Assembly: GCA_002722135.1 (NCBI GenBank)
Contig: PBKJ01000009.1
Coordinates: forward strand, 124,139-159,905
Direction of reading: 5' to 3'
Source of the DNA: Methanobacteriota archaeon
GTDB lineage: Archaea; Thermoplasmatota; Poseidoniia; Poseidoniales; Poseidoniaceae
DNA length: 35,767 bases
This document shows positions 1 to 8,891 of this stretch, piece by piece. Position 1 is the stretch's first letter; every line of letters starts with the position of its first letter. Both the position numbers and the translations under genes were made by a program. Under the pieces are notes generated by a model. That model did not search any database and had not been told where the DNA came from. It saw only the letters and a list, made by a program, of their open reading frames with translations.

Positions 1-108
1 GGATTGGGCACGAACCATTGGGTCTTTTGGCTGCTGGACCGCATGGAAGGGATCCCCAGCGCGACCGAACACAAACCGCACCTCAACCAAACCGATTGGC
101 ACCCCTGA
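1..108 (+). CDS. C-terminal end of an unidentified protein (partial)
   Basis: Frame 1 is open from the first base and ends in TGA at 106-108, giving about 35 residues that contain NHWVFWLLDRMEG and end in QTDWHP. No start is in the window, so the ORF track omits it. Third codon positions are mostly G or C, as in the neighbouring genes, which suggests real coding. The stop lies 18 bases before the first possible trm1 ATG on the same strand, consistent with co-transcription. I do not recognise the family from this tail. A chance open frame of this length in GC-rich DNA is possible. Confidence 0.4.
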   Translation, partial: GLGTNHWVFWLLDRMEGIPSATEHKPHLNQTDWHP

Positions 109-126
109 ATCGTCTCCGCATGGACC

Positions 127-1485
127 ATGAAGGATGGACGCCCACGTTCCATCATGCAGGAGCCCGAGGGGTGGCCCGGCAACCTCTGGCTGGAGGGCGC
201 CACGCTGGTCCATCTCCCGGCCGAACAACCGAGGCCTGAGGCGCGACCAAGGGGGCCAGCCAAGCGCATCGGTCCGGGTTTCCTCAACCCCGCGATGGCA
301 CCAGCGAGAACGCGTTCTGTGATGCTGCTGGCCGATGCGCTTGAGCACGACTGGCTGGTGCCGGAAGGCGCGCCCATCCGCGTCTTGGACGCCCTGTGCT
401 CCACCGGCGTTCGCATCCGCCGCTGGCGGCAGGAACTGCCCGAGGCGCACATCGGGCGCGTGGTGCTGACGGGAAACGACCTGGACGCGCACGCCTTGGA
501 CTGGGCGTTGGCTTCCTTCGAGGCCCATCCCAGCGGACGACCGGGTGCCACCCGTCCTGAGCACCGCCAGCGGGCCGTCAAACCTCGCGAGATCGAGGGC
601 GTTCATTTCACGCAAGAAGACGCGCGCGTCGCCTTGCTTCAGGGCGGTTGGCAATGGGTGGATCTGGACCCCTTCGGTTCTCCAATGCCCTTCCTTGACG
701 CTGCTCTCCAGGGCATGGCACGCCGTGGCGTGCTCGAAGTCACGGCCACGGACACGGCGGCCCTGACCGGATCAAGCGCGGCAAGCGGCCGCAGGCGCTA
801 CGGATTCCACGGCATGGTGGACCACTACGCGCACGACGATGCGGTGCGTGTGTTGCTGGCCAACGTGGCCCTAGCAGCCGCGAGGCAGGATCGGGAAATC
901 ACGCCGCTCATGGCCCTTTTCGACGGCCATCACGTTCGGGTTTCGGTGATGGTCCGCACCTCCAAGAACGGGGCGAGTGACGTGCACGAGCACATCGGTT
1001 GGCGCATTCGGGACCAGGACATCCCCTACCGCTTCGTTCGGCATCCGACGCCAGAGCAAACCGAGCGTGGAAGCGGTCCGATGTGGACCGGCCCCCTATG
1101 GCACGCAAGCATCGCAGGTCGAATGACCGAAGAGCGAGCGCTTGAATTGATGCGTCCGAAAGAAGGCATGCTTGAGGCCTGGCGGGCGGAAGGTCTGACG
1201 TGGGACGACGACGACGAGGAACACGCCATGCGCGAAACGAAGCGCGGGGTTCGCCACATCGCCGAAGCCGCGGAGCTCATGGCCATGGACGGTCATGTCA
1301 CGACCTTGCTGAACCTCGACGATTTACCGCGATGGACGGGCACCGGGCGCACGCCCAGACTGCAGCACCTCATCGAGGCCCTGCACGCTGCGGGCCATGC
1401 TGCCGCCCGAGCACCCGACCTGAATCCGTTCATTGTCACCGATGCACCCTTCGATGCCTTGGTCCGCATCGCGCAGGAGATGTGA
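127..1485 (+). CDS. trm1: tRNA (guanine(26)-N(2))-dimethyltransferase Trm1
   Basis: Trm1 dimethylates G26, at the junction of the D and anticodon arms of tRNA, using S-adenosylmethionine. Visible family marks are EGATLVHLP followed by FLNPAMAPARTRSVM (about residues 51-66, the FYNP.M..NRD..V region), the SAM-binding stretch LDALCSTGVRIRRW (about 87-100), and the strongly conserved DLDPFGSPMPFLDAA and TATDTAALTG (about 179-215). The 452-aa length is slightly above the usual archaeal size. The extra N-terminus suggests that the second ATG at 154 (MQEPEGWPG) may be the true start; both are in frame. It ends 3 bases before the stop of the convergent PAC2 gene. Both tRNAs in this window are plausible substrates only if they carry G26; each has U26 in my fold, so neither looks like one. 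Confidence 0.93.
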   Translation: MKDGRPRSIMQEPEGWPGNLWLEGATLVHLPAEQPRPEARPRGPAKRIGPGFLNPAMAPARTRSVMLLADALEHDWLVPEGAPIRVLDALCSTGVRIRRWRQELPEAHIGRVVLTGNDLDAHALDWALASFEAHPSGRPGATRPEHRQRAVKPREIEGVHFTQEDARVALLQGGWQWVDLDPFGSPMPFLDAALQGMARRGVLEVTATDTAALTGSSAASGRRRYGFHGMVDHYAHDDAVRVLLANVALAAARQDREITPLMALFDGHHVRVSVMVRTSKNGASDVHEHIGWRIRDQDIPYRFVRHPTPEQTERGSGPMWTGPLWHASIAGRMTEERALELMRPKEGMLEAWRAEGLTWDDDDEEHAMRETKRGVRHIAEAAELMAMDGHVTTLLNLDDLPRWTGTGRTPRLQHLIEALHAAGHAAARAPDLNPFIVTDAPFDALVRIAQEM

Positions 1486-1488
1486 GGT

Positions 1489-2268
1489 TCACATCACGGA
1501 CGGATCCATGTCCGGTTCGTCGCCGGAGCCGAGCTGATGGCCCGGGCCGATGGGGTCCGGCAGCACGGATTTGGCGCGCTCGATCATCTCACGTACGCTG
1601 TCTTCGATGGTCCGCGCGTTTTCCAACAAGTCGCTGAGCGGCAGGTCCAGACCGGTCAAATCCGAAATGGCCTCCACCGCGATGGCGGCAGCGCGCGCAT
1701 CGGGATACATCGGGTGGGCTTCGGCAAGCAGGGCGATGATGTCCATGTCCAAACGGTCGCCTTCGCCAAGCAGGAAGCCGGTGATGCCCGATACCACGCC
1801 TTGGCGGATGGGTTCGATGCCTGCAGAGCGCAAGGCGTTGCGCATCGCATCGGAGCTTCCGACGCCATACAGATCACCGCCCTCGAACTCCTTGTCCGGC
1901 CTGAGCAGACCATCGACGATGATCAGTTGGTCGAACCCACCTTTGGAAAACCACTCGAGCACCGTGGTGGCGAGCGCGATGTCCTTGTCGTCATCAAACT
2001 GAATTTCAGCCGTGAACACGCCAATGCCGTCGCCTTGGTACACGCGAACTGGGTGTTTCGGGACCTCGTTCTGAATCAAGGCCACCGCAGGAAATTCTGC
2101 GTTCAACACCGTTCCCTGTTGCTCCAACCCGAGGGCGCTGATGATGTGCGAGGCAGCGATAACGCCCACCATACCTGAGCTTGAGAACCCGCAAATGGCC
2201 ACGCCCCCGGTCCGCGGATCGGCGCCTTTGTTGAGCACCAAAGCATAGGGCTTGAATGGCGTCTCCAC
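1489..2268 (-). CDS. PAC2-family protein (archaeal proteasome-assembly-chaperone-like)
   Basis: 259-aa protein of the PAC2 fold, named after eukaryotic proteasome assembly chaperone 2 and widespread in archaea. The family pattern is clear: GFSSSGMVGVIAASHII near residues 27-43, EFPAVALIQNE, RVYQGDGIGVF, LIIVDGLL, a SGITGFLLGEG segment, and the late PDARAAA signature near 190 followed by a helical C-terminus. Translation starts at GTG 2268, supported by a GAGGTGA Shine-Dalgarno site 4 bases upstream. It lies 52 bases downstream of the large surface-protein gene on the same strand and may be its distal operon member. A second, clearly related PAC2 gene lies at 15307-16119. A chaperone role is inferred from the family only. 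Confidence 0.88.
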   Translation of the reverse strand: METPFKPYALVLNKGADPRTGGVAICGFSSSGMVGVIAASHIISALGLEQQGTVLNAEFPAVALIQNEVPKHPVRVYQGDGIGVFTAEIQFDDDKDIALATTVLEWFSKGGFDQLIIVDGLLRPDKEFEGGDLYGVGSSDAMRNALRSAGIEPIRQGVVSGITGFLLGEGDRLDMDIIALLAEAHPMYPDARAAAIAVEAISDLTGLDLPLSDLLENARTIEDSVREMIERAKSVLPDPIGPGHQLGSGDEPDMDPSVM

Positions 2269-2320
2269 GGCCTCACCTCGCGTTGACGGCCAGCGCCTCA
2301 GTCAAGAATCCTCGCTCCAT

Positions 2321-5300
2321 TCACTCGTTGTATTCGGACCAGTCCTCTTGACCGGCTTCCCTGTACCACCAGGTCCCGACTTCGTCTTCGTACCATTCCG
2401 TGCCGAACTCGTCAACGTTGATGCCGTCGTCCTCGGATGCCTCCTCGTGCACCTCTTCCGCCACATCATGGTCGGTTTCATCGTGGTCCGTTTCCACGCC
2501 AGAAACCTCTGAGATCAGCGCATCGCTCGGGCGTTCTTTGACTTCCGGCTGCAGGTCCTCGACGGTCGCTCCAGTGGCCTTCAGGTCCGACAAACTGGTG
2601 GTGGTCGTCAAGTCAACGGTTTCCTCTTTGGCGATGGCAAATCCATAGTCGTCGTCCAAATCGTCTTCTGTGAAATCCTCGTCATCCTCTGGACGGCGCA
2701 GCACGACCACGGCCACCACGAGTCCAGCGAGAACCGCGACGGCGCCCAAACCGAGGATCAAGACGTTTGAACCGGAGGAAGCATCGCCCTCGACGGTGCC
2801 GTCCGTACGTGCTTCAAGCGTCCATTCGAGTATGATGGAGCCCTCGTAACTCAGGCTGGCGTTGGAAGCCGTGGTGAGCGCGTACGTGGTCGCCGCCTGG
2901 AAGGCCGTCTCGTCCTCGTCGGCCAAGTCACGCAGCGTCGTCATCGACCACACCACTTGCCGCTCGCCGTTCGCAGCGATGTCCCCGTCGCCTTGCAACA
3001 GGTCAAAGCGCATCAGGCCAAGGGTCTCTGCGCTGGCGTCAAAGGACGCCGTCACCGCGAAGGCGTTCGGGTTGCGCAGGGTGCACTGGGTGTTTTGCTC
3101 GACGGTCACGTCACGTGGGAAGGAGCGCGTGGTGCAATCGCTGACCTCCAGCGGGAGGAGTTCCGTCACCTCAACCGGCTCGTCCGTGCCGCCGTCTCCC
3201 GTCGACTGGTTCCCCGAATCGGGGCCGCCGTTGTCCGTGCTCCGCTCAAGGGTGACCTCATGAACGGCGGGGGCAATCACCCACGGGTAAGCGCTGTTGT
3301 CCAGCGAAAATCGGACCATGGTGGCCTCCGTTGAGGGCGATTCGAGGAGGTAGATGCCGCCCGTGGGCGTCAGCGAACCCGTGCCGAGTTCGGCACCTTC
3401 GGCCCCCAACACGGTGTAGGACATCGAGAGCGGGGGAGCAGCCCCCAACTGTTCGACCAAGGTCTCCTCGACGGTCAGCGAAATGGACCAAGTCGCGTCG
3501 TCCGTCACTTGCACGATGGTGGGTCCATCGACGTCAACCTGAACGGTGCCGTACCCGGTCATGCTCTGCATCACACCGCCCCACGGCTGGCGCAGCAGAT
3601 CGTCATTCACGCCGAGAACGCCGTACGCGAACGTCAACTCGCCGACGTTTTGCGCCATTTGGCTGTCCCACGCCATCAGGCTCGTTTCCTCAAGAGCGAT
3701 GAAGTGGCCGTTTGTATCGGTGCTTCCCGTCACGTTGCGGGCGAAGCCGCTGGCAGGGTGCTCGATGCGGAGCCAGACCGAAGCCTCGTCCAAGGCTTCG
3801 CCGTCTGCCGTCACCTCAACGGTTGCTTTGAGAGGGGCGTCAAGAGGAATCAGGCGAACGCCGTCTGTGGTCGCGTCCCCTTCCAAAATCAAGGTGGCGT
3901 CCGTGACGCGAAGGCTGTCGTTGCGTGGCACGATCGGTCCAGTGGTCGCCAGCGTGCTCGTGTTGCCGTGCTCGTCGACCGCCAGAACGCCGATGTGATA
4001 CGGGGTGCCGTCAGCCAGCGGCGCACCTGGCGTCACCGTCGAAGACGCATCGGTGAAGGCTGAGGTTGTGTTGACGACCACCGGTGTTGACGTGCCGTCC
4101 TCCACGACGAGAACAGGCGTCAGTCCGTCGGTCGAATTGAAGGGTTGAGCCCTCACATACACCTGGAAGGATTGGGCCGTGGTCGCCGTGGCGTCATCCC
4201 ACGACACCGACACGTGGCCGCCTTGGTCGTTGGCAACGTCAGCGGCAGCAAGGTTGGTGACGGCCGGCGGTGGCGCGGGATACGGTACCTGAACCGTCAG
4301 CACGTCGGAGAGGTTGCTCCGCAAGCCGAAGACGTGCCGTGAGCGAACCGCGTAGTCGTACACGTCGCCATAATTCACGTTGGTGTCCACGGTCATGTTG
4401 AGGCCGGCATCGCTGTAGGGCGAGGCGAGATCGATTGCGGTGCCGTTGAGCACACGATACACGTCGAAGCCAAGGAGGCCTTCGCCGAACTCGTTGACGT
4501 CCTGCCACGTGAATTCGACCATCCCCGGCGTCAACGTGGTGAGCGACAATTCTGGAGCTGGGGGCCGTGCAATGTTCGGCGCCCCGTCGAGGTAGGGCCC
4601 CACCACGTCGGTCAACCTGAGCACACCGGCCTCAGTGCTGTTGAACGGGAGGGCGAGACGGAAGTTGCCGGTTCCAAGCTGCATCTTCTGGTTGACCAAG
4701 TTGGAGAGGTTGCCCACGACGCTTGGGTTGTCCTCGATGCTGAGGCGCGCATCGTAGGCGATGTCGAACAGGGTGGTGTTGAGCATCCCGTCAGCGTTGG
4801 CCTCGAGGGAGAAATTCAGGTGAGCCATGGTCACACCGAATCCGTCCGTGCTGGTCGGGAGGGCCAGCACGTGACCCACGAGTGCGGTTTGGATGGCGCC
4901 CACCGTGTCGCTGACGGAGAGCACGCCGTGATGGGTGGTGTTGGCGGTGCCGCCGTACCCCGATGTGCTGATTTCATTCGTTCCATCGCCCTCGACGTCG
5001 AGACCAATGTCGTGCCAGCCACCAACGAAGATTCCGGCCTGAGCCTCGCCTGCGGCCACCACTTGCTCTTGATGGCCGTCGCCGTCGAGGTCTGCGAAGA
5101 TGATGTCCAGCGGCATGCTCCATGGATTGAGCTTGACGGGAGAGGCCAAATCGAGGCCACTTCCATTCGTCGGGCGATTGGTGAGGTTGCCTTCCAGCGT
5201 GGCCATGTTTCCGTCGCTGGCGCCAAGTTCAACCATGAACAATGAAGGCACGCCGTCGCCGTCATGATCACCGAAACTCGCGTTGGTCGTGGTGAACGGA

Positions 5301-6664
5301 TCGTAATCGGTGTGCTCGGTGACCTGCCACGTGTTCCCGTCGTTGATGGCGACCACGTGCTCCAAGTTTCCTGCTCCGGAAACGAAATCGGTGTCGCCGT
5401 CGCCGTCAAGGTCCACGGGGAGCATGCCTCCGCGGAGGTTGCTGAATCGATCTGGCCCCTGTGCTTGTTCGACAAATCGACCGTCCCACTTCAGTTCCCA
5501 CCCTTGGTAGGAGCTCCACCAGTTCGAACCGCGATGCACGACAATGGCGGTCACGTCGGTGTTCTGATTGCTCATGGCGCCAACGTAGATGTCCTGCAGG
5601 TTGGCAGGATTCGAGCTCCCGTTTCGGTAGATGGTCTCGGTGGATTTGGTCAAGAACTGGTCGCCGACGGGCGAAAACGGGTTGAGCACGAAGACGCCTT
5701 GTGTGCTGCCTTGACCGTGAATTGAAACGATGTCGGCGTACCCGTCGTTGGTGAAATCCCCCACCGCGGCTTTCTTCAGCCGATCGTCCATGGTGACGTT
5801 GAGCGTCGCGTTCCAGTGGATGTGCGCCAGTGGGCTGCTGGAATTGACCGCCGTGGTGTTGGAAAGGTGCAGACACGCGTCCACCTCGAGCTCACCCCAC
5901 GTGAACACGTCTTGTCGGCTGTCGTTGTTGAAATCGCCAAGTTCGAAATTCCGCGAATCGTCACACGTGCCGGTCCAGTTCGACATCACCAGCTGCCGCG
6001 TGGTCAAGTTGTAATCGAGCACAGCAAAGGCCGTACCGTTCCCGGTGGTCGCGTTGCTGGCGGAGAGGACCACGATTTCGTCGCTGCCGTCACCGTCCAT
6101 GTCACCGGCCTTCATGTCCACGAAGTCGCCGATGGCCTGGAAAGCAGTGGTCACGTTTGGAATGAAATTCAGGCTGACGGCCGCAGCGCTCACGGCCGCG
6201 TTTTCAGGGAGGAGAAGGTCGCTGGTCACGAACCCGGTGCTGGCGTTCGCGGTGGTGGCGACATGGTCCGACGAACCGCCATGGGCGAACACCGATTGGT
6301 GGCCAAGCGCGCCGTAGCCTTGCCCTTCGAAGGCCCATTCTTTGACCCCGTCCTCGTCGATGTCCAACCAGACCTGTCCCGGCGTATCGAGGGCGTCGTC
6401 CACATCGACAACAAGGCTCAGACCGTTCATGGTCACGTCACGCGGGACGGAGAGGCCAAGCGATGCGTTGCTGGCACCGCCGGCAAGATCGATGTCTTCG
6501 TTCATCATGCCGGTTTCGAATGAGGTGATGGTCCCCGTGCCGCCGCCGGCGCTTGTCTGCGGCAACGGTGAGAGGGAAATCAGCATCAACAGCACCAGCA
6601 GGAAGGCTCGGGCTTGGGCGCGGCCTCGTGGGGACATGGTCGCCTTGGGGCCCTCGGCCTTCAT
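2321..6664 (-). CDS. Large secreted FG-GAP/VCBS and fibronectin-III surface protein with C-terminal TM anchor
   Basis: A 1447-aa envelope protein. The N-terminus holds a signal peptide (ARAFLLVLLMLISLSPLPQTSAGG); the in-frame ATG at 6637 (MSPRGRAQ) would place it better than the listed start at 6664. About residues 180-560 carry at least six FG-GAP/VCBS-type blade motifs (GDMDGDGSDEIVV, GDFNNDSRQDVF, GDFTNDGYADIV, VDLDGDGDTDFV, GDHDGDGVPSLF, ADLDGDGHQEQVV), the integrin-like beta-propeller pattern with Ca2+-binding loops. Two fibronectin-III-like domains follow (starting near PPAPELSL and PPPAVTNL), then beta-rich domains, a single TM (VLILGLGAVAVLAGLVVAVVVL, about 1300-1322) and an acidic cytoplasmic tail of about 125 residues ending in WYEDEVGTWWYREAGQEDW. 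N-X-S/T sequons are abundant, suggesting N-glycosylation. Probably an adhesin or envelope protein; ligand unknown. Confidence 0.85.
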   Translation of the reverse strand: MKAEGPKATMSPRGRAQARAFLLVLLMLISLSPLPQTSAGGGTGTITSFETGMMNEDIDLAGGASNASLGLSVPRDVTMNGLSLVVDVDDALDTPGQVWLDIDEDGVKEWAFEGQGYGALGHQSVFAHGGSSDHVATTANASTGFVTSDLLLPENAAVSAAAVSLNFIPNVTTAFQAIGDFVDMKAGDMDGDGSDEIVVLSASNATTGNGTAFAVLDYNLTTRQLVMSNWTGTCDDSRNFELGDFNNDSRQDVFTWGELEVDACLHLSNTTAVNSSSPLAHIHWNATLNVTMDDRLKKAAVGDFTNDGYADIVSIHGQGSTQGVFVLNPFSPVGDQFLTKSTETIYRNGSSNPANLQDIYVGAMSNQNTDVTAIVVHRGSNWWSSYQGWELKWDGRFVEQAQGPDRFSNLRGGMLPVDLDGDGDTDFVSGAGNLEHVVAINDGNTWQVTEHTDYDPFTTTNASFGDHDGDGVPSLFMVELGASDGNMATLEGNLTNRPTNGSGLDLASPVKLNPWSMPLDIIFADLDGDGHQEQVVAAGEAQAGIFVGGWHDIGLDVEGDGTNEISTSGYGGTANTTHHGVLSVSDTVGAIQTALVGHVLALPTSTDGFGVTMAHLNFSLEANADGMLNTTLFDIAYDARLSIEDNPSVVGNLSNLVNQKMQLGTGNFRLALPFNSTEAGVLRLTDVVGPYLDGAPNIARPPAPELSLTTLTPGMVEFTWQDVNEFGEGLLGFDVYRVLNGTAIDLASPYSDAGLNMTVDTNVNYGDVYDYAVRSRHVFGLRSNLSDVLTVQVPYPAPPPAVTNLAAADVANDQGGHVSVSWDDATATTAQSFQVYVRAQPFNSTDGLTPVLVVEDGTSTPVVVNTTSAFTDASSTVTPGAPLADGTPYHIGVLAVDEHGNTSTLATTGPIVPRNDSLRVTDATLILEGDATTDGVRLIPLDAPLKATVEVTADGEALDEASVWLRIEHPASGFARNVTGSTDTNGHFIALEETSLMAWDSQMAQNVGELTFAYGVLGVNDDLLRQPWGGVMQSMTGYGTVQVDVDGPTIVQVTDDATWSISLTVEETLVEQLGAAPPLSMSYTVLGAEGAELGTGSLTPTGGIYLLESPSTEATMVRFSLDNSAYPWVIAPAVHEVTLERSTDNGGPDSGNQSTGDGGTDEPVEVTELLPLEVSDCTTRSFPRDVTVEQNTQCTLRNPNAFAVTASFDASAETLGLMRFDLLQGDGDIAANGERQVVWSMTTLRDLADEDETAFQAATTYALTTASNASLSYEGSIILEWTLEARTDGTVEGDASSGSNVLILGLGAVAVLAGLVVAVVVLRRPEDDEDFTEDDLDDDYGFAIAKEETVDLTTTTSLSDLKATGATVEDLQPEVKERPSDALISEVSGVETDHDETDHDVAEEVHEEASEDDGINVDEFGTEWYEDEVGTWWYREAGQEDWSEYNE

Positions 6665-6737
6665 CTTCCTATCGCATCATGGCATGAAGGAAGGGCGCTG
6701 TTTCACCGTCATGGAGTGCTACGGGCGACCGCCAATG

Positions 6738-6747
6738 CTTAACTATG
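6738..6747 (+). promoter_or_regulatory. TATA box for the winged-helix gene (leaderless)
   Basis: CTTAACTATG lies in a locally AT-rich patch of otherwise GC-rich DNA. Its centre is about 26 bases upstream of the ATG at 6768, the archaeal TATA-to-start distance, so the transcript would begin at or next to the start codon. No Shine-Dalgarno site is visible before the ATG, which agrees with a leaderless mRNA. It sits in the divergent spacer with the FG-GAP gene. Confidence 0.5.
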
Positions 6748-6767
6748 CAAGCAAATGAGACAATAAC

Positions 6768-7262
6768 ATGACTGAAGCAGTTGTCCGTATCCTCGCTGGC
6801 GACATTGAGGTGAAGATTTCTGGTACCACCAACCAGGTTGAAGAACGCATTGCTGAGCTCCAAGAAGAGGGCGCTTGGTCCTCGGTTTTGGACCGTCTGC
6901 GCATGGCACGTGAAGCCGCCGTTGAGGCGGCGGCGAAGACCATTGGCAGCGCAGAATTGCCCGAACGTGGCGCCGCTTTCCACCACCTCGTGACCGGTGC
7001 TGGCCTTGAGCGCAAGCCAGACATGGTGCTTGCAGCGATCCACTACCTGCGTGATGTCGAAGGCGTGCACGACTCGCCCCCCCGCGTCGTCGCGCAACTC
7101 TTCGAAGACGCTGGCCTCGAAGCTCCCGGCAACCTTTCGCTCTACCTGAACCGCCTGCGCGAGCGCGGTCTGCTTGAGATTCCCGAGAGCGGTGCAGGAA
7201 AGAACCGCTTCGTCGTGCTCACGTCCGCCGGACGTCGTCACCTTGATGAGCGCACCATGTGA
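6768..7262 (+). CDS. Winged-helix DNA-binding protein (putative regulator)
   Basis: 164 aa. The N-terminal segment (VRILAGDIEVKISGTTNQVEERI) resembles a short beta-strand sensor-like module seen ahead of HTH domains in archaea. A helical middle follows, then a C-terminal winged helix of about 75 residues (from KPDMVLAAIHYLRD, through the helix NLSLYLNRLRERGLLEI, to a wing ending VVLTSAGRRHLDE). The closing LTSAGRRHLDE pattern is typical of archaeal wHTH proteins that separate 'reading head' and wing. It precedes the pentapeptide-repeat gene by 9 bases and is probably co-transcribed with it. No ligand pocket or metal motif is visible; its target is unknown. Family identity rests on pattern only. 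Confidence 0.6.
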   Translation: MTEAVVRILAGDIEVKISGTTNQVEERIAELQEEGAWSSVLDRLRMAREAAVEAAAKTIGSAELPERGAAFHHLVTGAGLERKPDMVLAAIHYLRDVEGVHDSPPRVVAQLFEDAGLEAPGNLSLYLNRLRERGLLEIPESGAGKNRFVVLTSAGRRHLDERTM

Positions 7263-7271
7263 GGTTCATCC

Positions 7272-7712
7272 ATGGTCATGTCCGCGTCCGGGGACGACCC
7301 CCGGGACGGCCCAAGCGAGGACGCAGAGGTCCTGGATTGGTCCTTTCAGAACAAGACCAACGCGCTGCTGAGAGGCGGCCGGCACCGCGGCTCCACCTTC
7401 CGTCGCGCCATCCTCGACGGCGCTGATTTGACGGAGGCCGATTTCACCGACTGCGACTTTCGTCGGGCGTCCATGGTCGAGGCCGATCTGATGAAGAGCG
7501 CGTTCGACGGTGCCGATTTGCGTGGTGCCGATCTCCGAAAAGCGCGGATGAACCTCTCCAATTTTCGCAATTGCAAGCTCGCAGGAGCTGACCTGCGCGG
7601 CATCCGAGGGAAGTACGCCATCTGGCAAGGGAGCGATTGGTGGAACGCCACGCTGGACGAGAAGTTGGAGAAGGCTCTGAAGAAAAAGTGGCCAAAGCCC
7701 GACGATGCCTGA
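7272..7712 (+). CDS. Pentapeptide-repeat protein
   Basis: 146 aa with about 14 tandem A(D/N)LXX-type pentapeptides between residues 30 and 120 (for example AILDG-ADLTE-ADFTD, ADLMK, ADLRG-ADLRK, CKLAG-ADLRG). These repeats form a right-handed quadrilateral beta-helix. The C-terminal cap, AIWQGSDWWNATLDEKLEKALKKKW, is a recurrent end in this superfamily. Such proteins range from DNA mimics that protect gyrase (Qnr/MfpA) to scaffold proteins of unknown role; no feature here selects one. The ATG at 7272 is preceded by TGAGGTTC overlapping the stop of the wHTH gene, a usable Shine-Dalgarno site. Its TGA abuts the opposing stop of the next gene with no spacer (TGATCA). Confidence 0.88.
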   Translation: MVMSASGDDPRDGPSEDAEVLDWSFQNKTNALLRGGRHRGSTFRRAILDGADLTEADFTDCDFRRASMVEADLMKSAFDGADLRGADLRKARMNLSNFRNCKLAGADLRGIRGKYAIWQGSDWWNATLDEKLEKALKKKWPKPDDA

Positions 7713-8282
7713 TCATTCTTCTTCGGAAAACAGCGCCAGCCGCGCCCTGTGATTGAACAGGGGCATGGCCGCCATCGCCAAGCAAAGACCGGTCATAACG
7801 CTGCACGCCAAAGCCAGGTAGGTTTGCGTGTCCACGAGCATCCCTTCCATGGTCGCCTCGGCGGCGGCCTGGAATCGGAATCCTCCGACGCTGCCGCCAA
7901 TCAGCGCCACCGTTGCACCGAGGCTCGCCAAACGCGGCCCCCATGGCTTGAGAGCATAGAGCCCAAGGCTGCCCACGGCCACCAAGGACATGCCGATGAG
8001 AAGCGACCAGCCACGCCAAGCGTACGCACCGCTGTCCCGCGCTTCGTCGTGGAAGGCCTGGTATTGCTCAGGCGTGACCTCGATCTCATCGTTGAGGTTC
8101 GGCGTCTCGATGGTCATCTCGACTTGGCCGTCGGGGAGGTCCTCGAGCGCTCCGTGCTGAAGCGCATCGAGCCCAGCAAGACCGAGCAGCACGGCCCCAA
8201 GGAGGAGGAGCACGGCGATGGAGCGTGGCCCACGTCGGTCAGGACGGGGGTCGATGGCCCAAGGATCCATGGTCACGGTCAT
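7713..8282 (-). CDS. Four-TM integral membrane protein of unknown function
   Basis: 189 aa. Predicted membrane segments lie at about 22-40, 92-110, 118-134 and 153-174, with an acidic extracytoplasmic loop (about 45-88) between the first two. The tail is short and acidic (LFSEEE). I do not recognise a family. Its ATG overlaps the stop of the upstream thioesterase gene by the ATGA arrangement, so the two are translationally coupled. The stop directly touches the stop of the convergent pentapeptide-repeat gene. Confidence 0.7.
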   Translation of the reverse strand: MTVTMDPWAIDPRPDRRGPRSIAVLLLLGAVLLGLAGLDALQHGALEDLPDGQVEMTIETPNLNDEIEVTPEQYQAFHDEARDSGAYAWRGWSLLIGMSLVAVGSLGLYALKPWGPRLASLGATVALIGGSVGGFRFQAAAEATMEGMLVDTQTYLALACSVMTGLCLAMAAMPLFNHRARLALFSEEE

Positions 8283-8701
8283 GCCTCCGCGGGCGGCCCA
8301 CAGGCCTGCAGTCTTTCACGCAAGTCGTCAGGAACGGGGCGCGGTTCCATGGTCTGCATGTCCACGCCAACGGTGACCTGGCGTGAGCTCCACACCTGCT
8401 GTCCAAGGTCGTCCTCGAGTCGGTACCGCCAGACCACGCTGGTGGTGCCAACGGACTCGATCCACATCGTCATGACGGCCGTACGGCCGTACCGAAGTGG
8501 TCCGTGAAAGGTGGACTGGACGTCCACCACGGGATAGCCAAGGTTGCGCTCCATGAGCAGCGTGGCGTACTCGACGTCACAGATGTGGACCCATGCCTCC
8601 TCGAAGCACCGGTGCGCCAAATCGTAAATGCGGGGGTAGTAGGTGATGTTCGCCATGTCGATCATGGGGAAATCGACACGACGCCTCACAGTGACCGCCA
8701 T
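8279..8701 (-). CDS. Hotdog-fold thioesterase (4-hydroxybenzoyl-CoA thioesterase / YbgC-like)
   Basis: 140 aa from the ATG at 8701 (MAVTVRRRVDF). The ORF-track start at 8749 adds a 16-residue extension with no family likeness. The N-terminal pattern VDFPMIDMANITYYPRIYDLAHRCFEEAW matches acyl-CoA thioesterases of the 4HBT/YbgC group, where the Asp before the central helix (here D15) is catalytic. The rest is alternating beta-strands (VQSTFHGPLRYGRTAVMTMWIESVG and VVWRYRLEDDLGQQVWSSRQVTVGVD). It would hydrolyse a small acyl- or aryl-CoA in the cytoplasm; the substrate cannot be read. Forms a two-gene unit with the downstream membrane protein. Confidence 0.78.
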   Translation of the reverse strand: MAVTVRRRVDFPMIDMANITYYPRIYDLAHRCFEEAWVHICDVEYATLLMERNLGYPVVDVQSTFHGPLRYGRTAVMTMWIESVGTTSVVWRYRLEDDLGQQVWSSRQVTVGVDMQTMEPRPVPDDLRERLQACGPPAEA

Positions 8702-8757
8702 GGCTGTTGCTTTCGCACCTGGGCCATGAACCCTCGTCGGGAACCGCACCCGTCGGG

Positions 8758-8765
8758 CTTATATC
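8758..8765 (+). promoter_or_regulatory. TATA box of tRNA-Arg
   Basis: CTTATATC centred about 27 bases upstream of the mature tRNA 5' end at 8789. This is the expected spacing for TBP/TFB-driven transcription starting at the tRNA. It is the clearest archaeal promoter in the window. Confidence 0.7.
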
Positions 8766-8788
8766 GGGTCGGCAGGTCGCCGGAGCGA

Positions 8789-8865
8789 GGCCTGTTAGGG
8801 TAGTCTGGATATCCTTCATCCCTGCGGAGGATGAGACCCGTGTTCGAATCGCGGACGGGCCGCCA
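8789..8865 (+). tRNA. tRNA-Arg (anticodon GCG), CCA encoded
   Basis: A full cloverleaf can be drawn. The acceptor GGCCTGT (8789-8795) pairs with ACGGGCC (8855-8861), 7 bp with one G-U. The D arm has G18G19 (AGTCTGGATA). The anticodon stem CATCC/GGATG is perfect and encloses loop CTGCGGA, so the anticodon is GCG (8824-8826) reading CGC/CGU Arg. The variable loop has 4 bases. The T arm CCGTG-TTCGAAT-CGCGG has one G-U. Discriminator is G at 8862, and the next three genomic bases are CCA (8863-8865), so the 3' end appears to be encoded. No intron. Confidence 0.93.
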
Positions 8866-8891
8866 TTCGTTTCGGCAGAATCTTCATTCAT

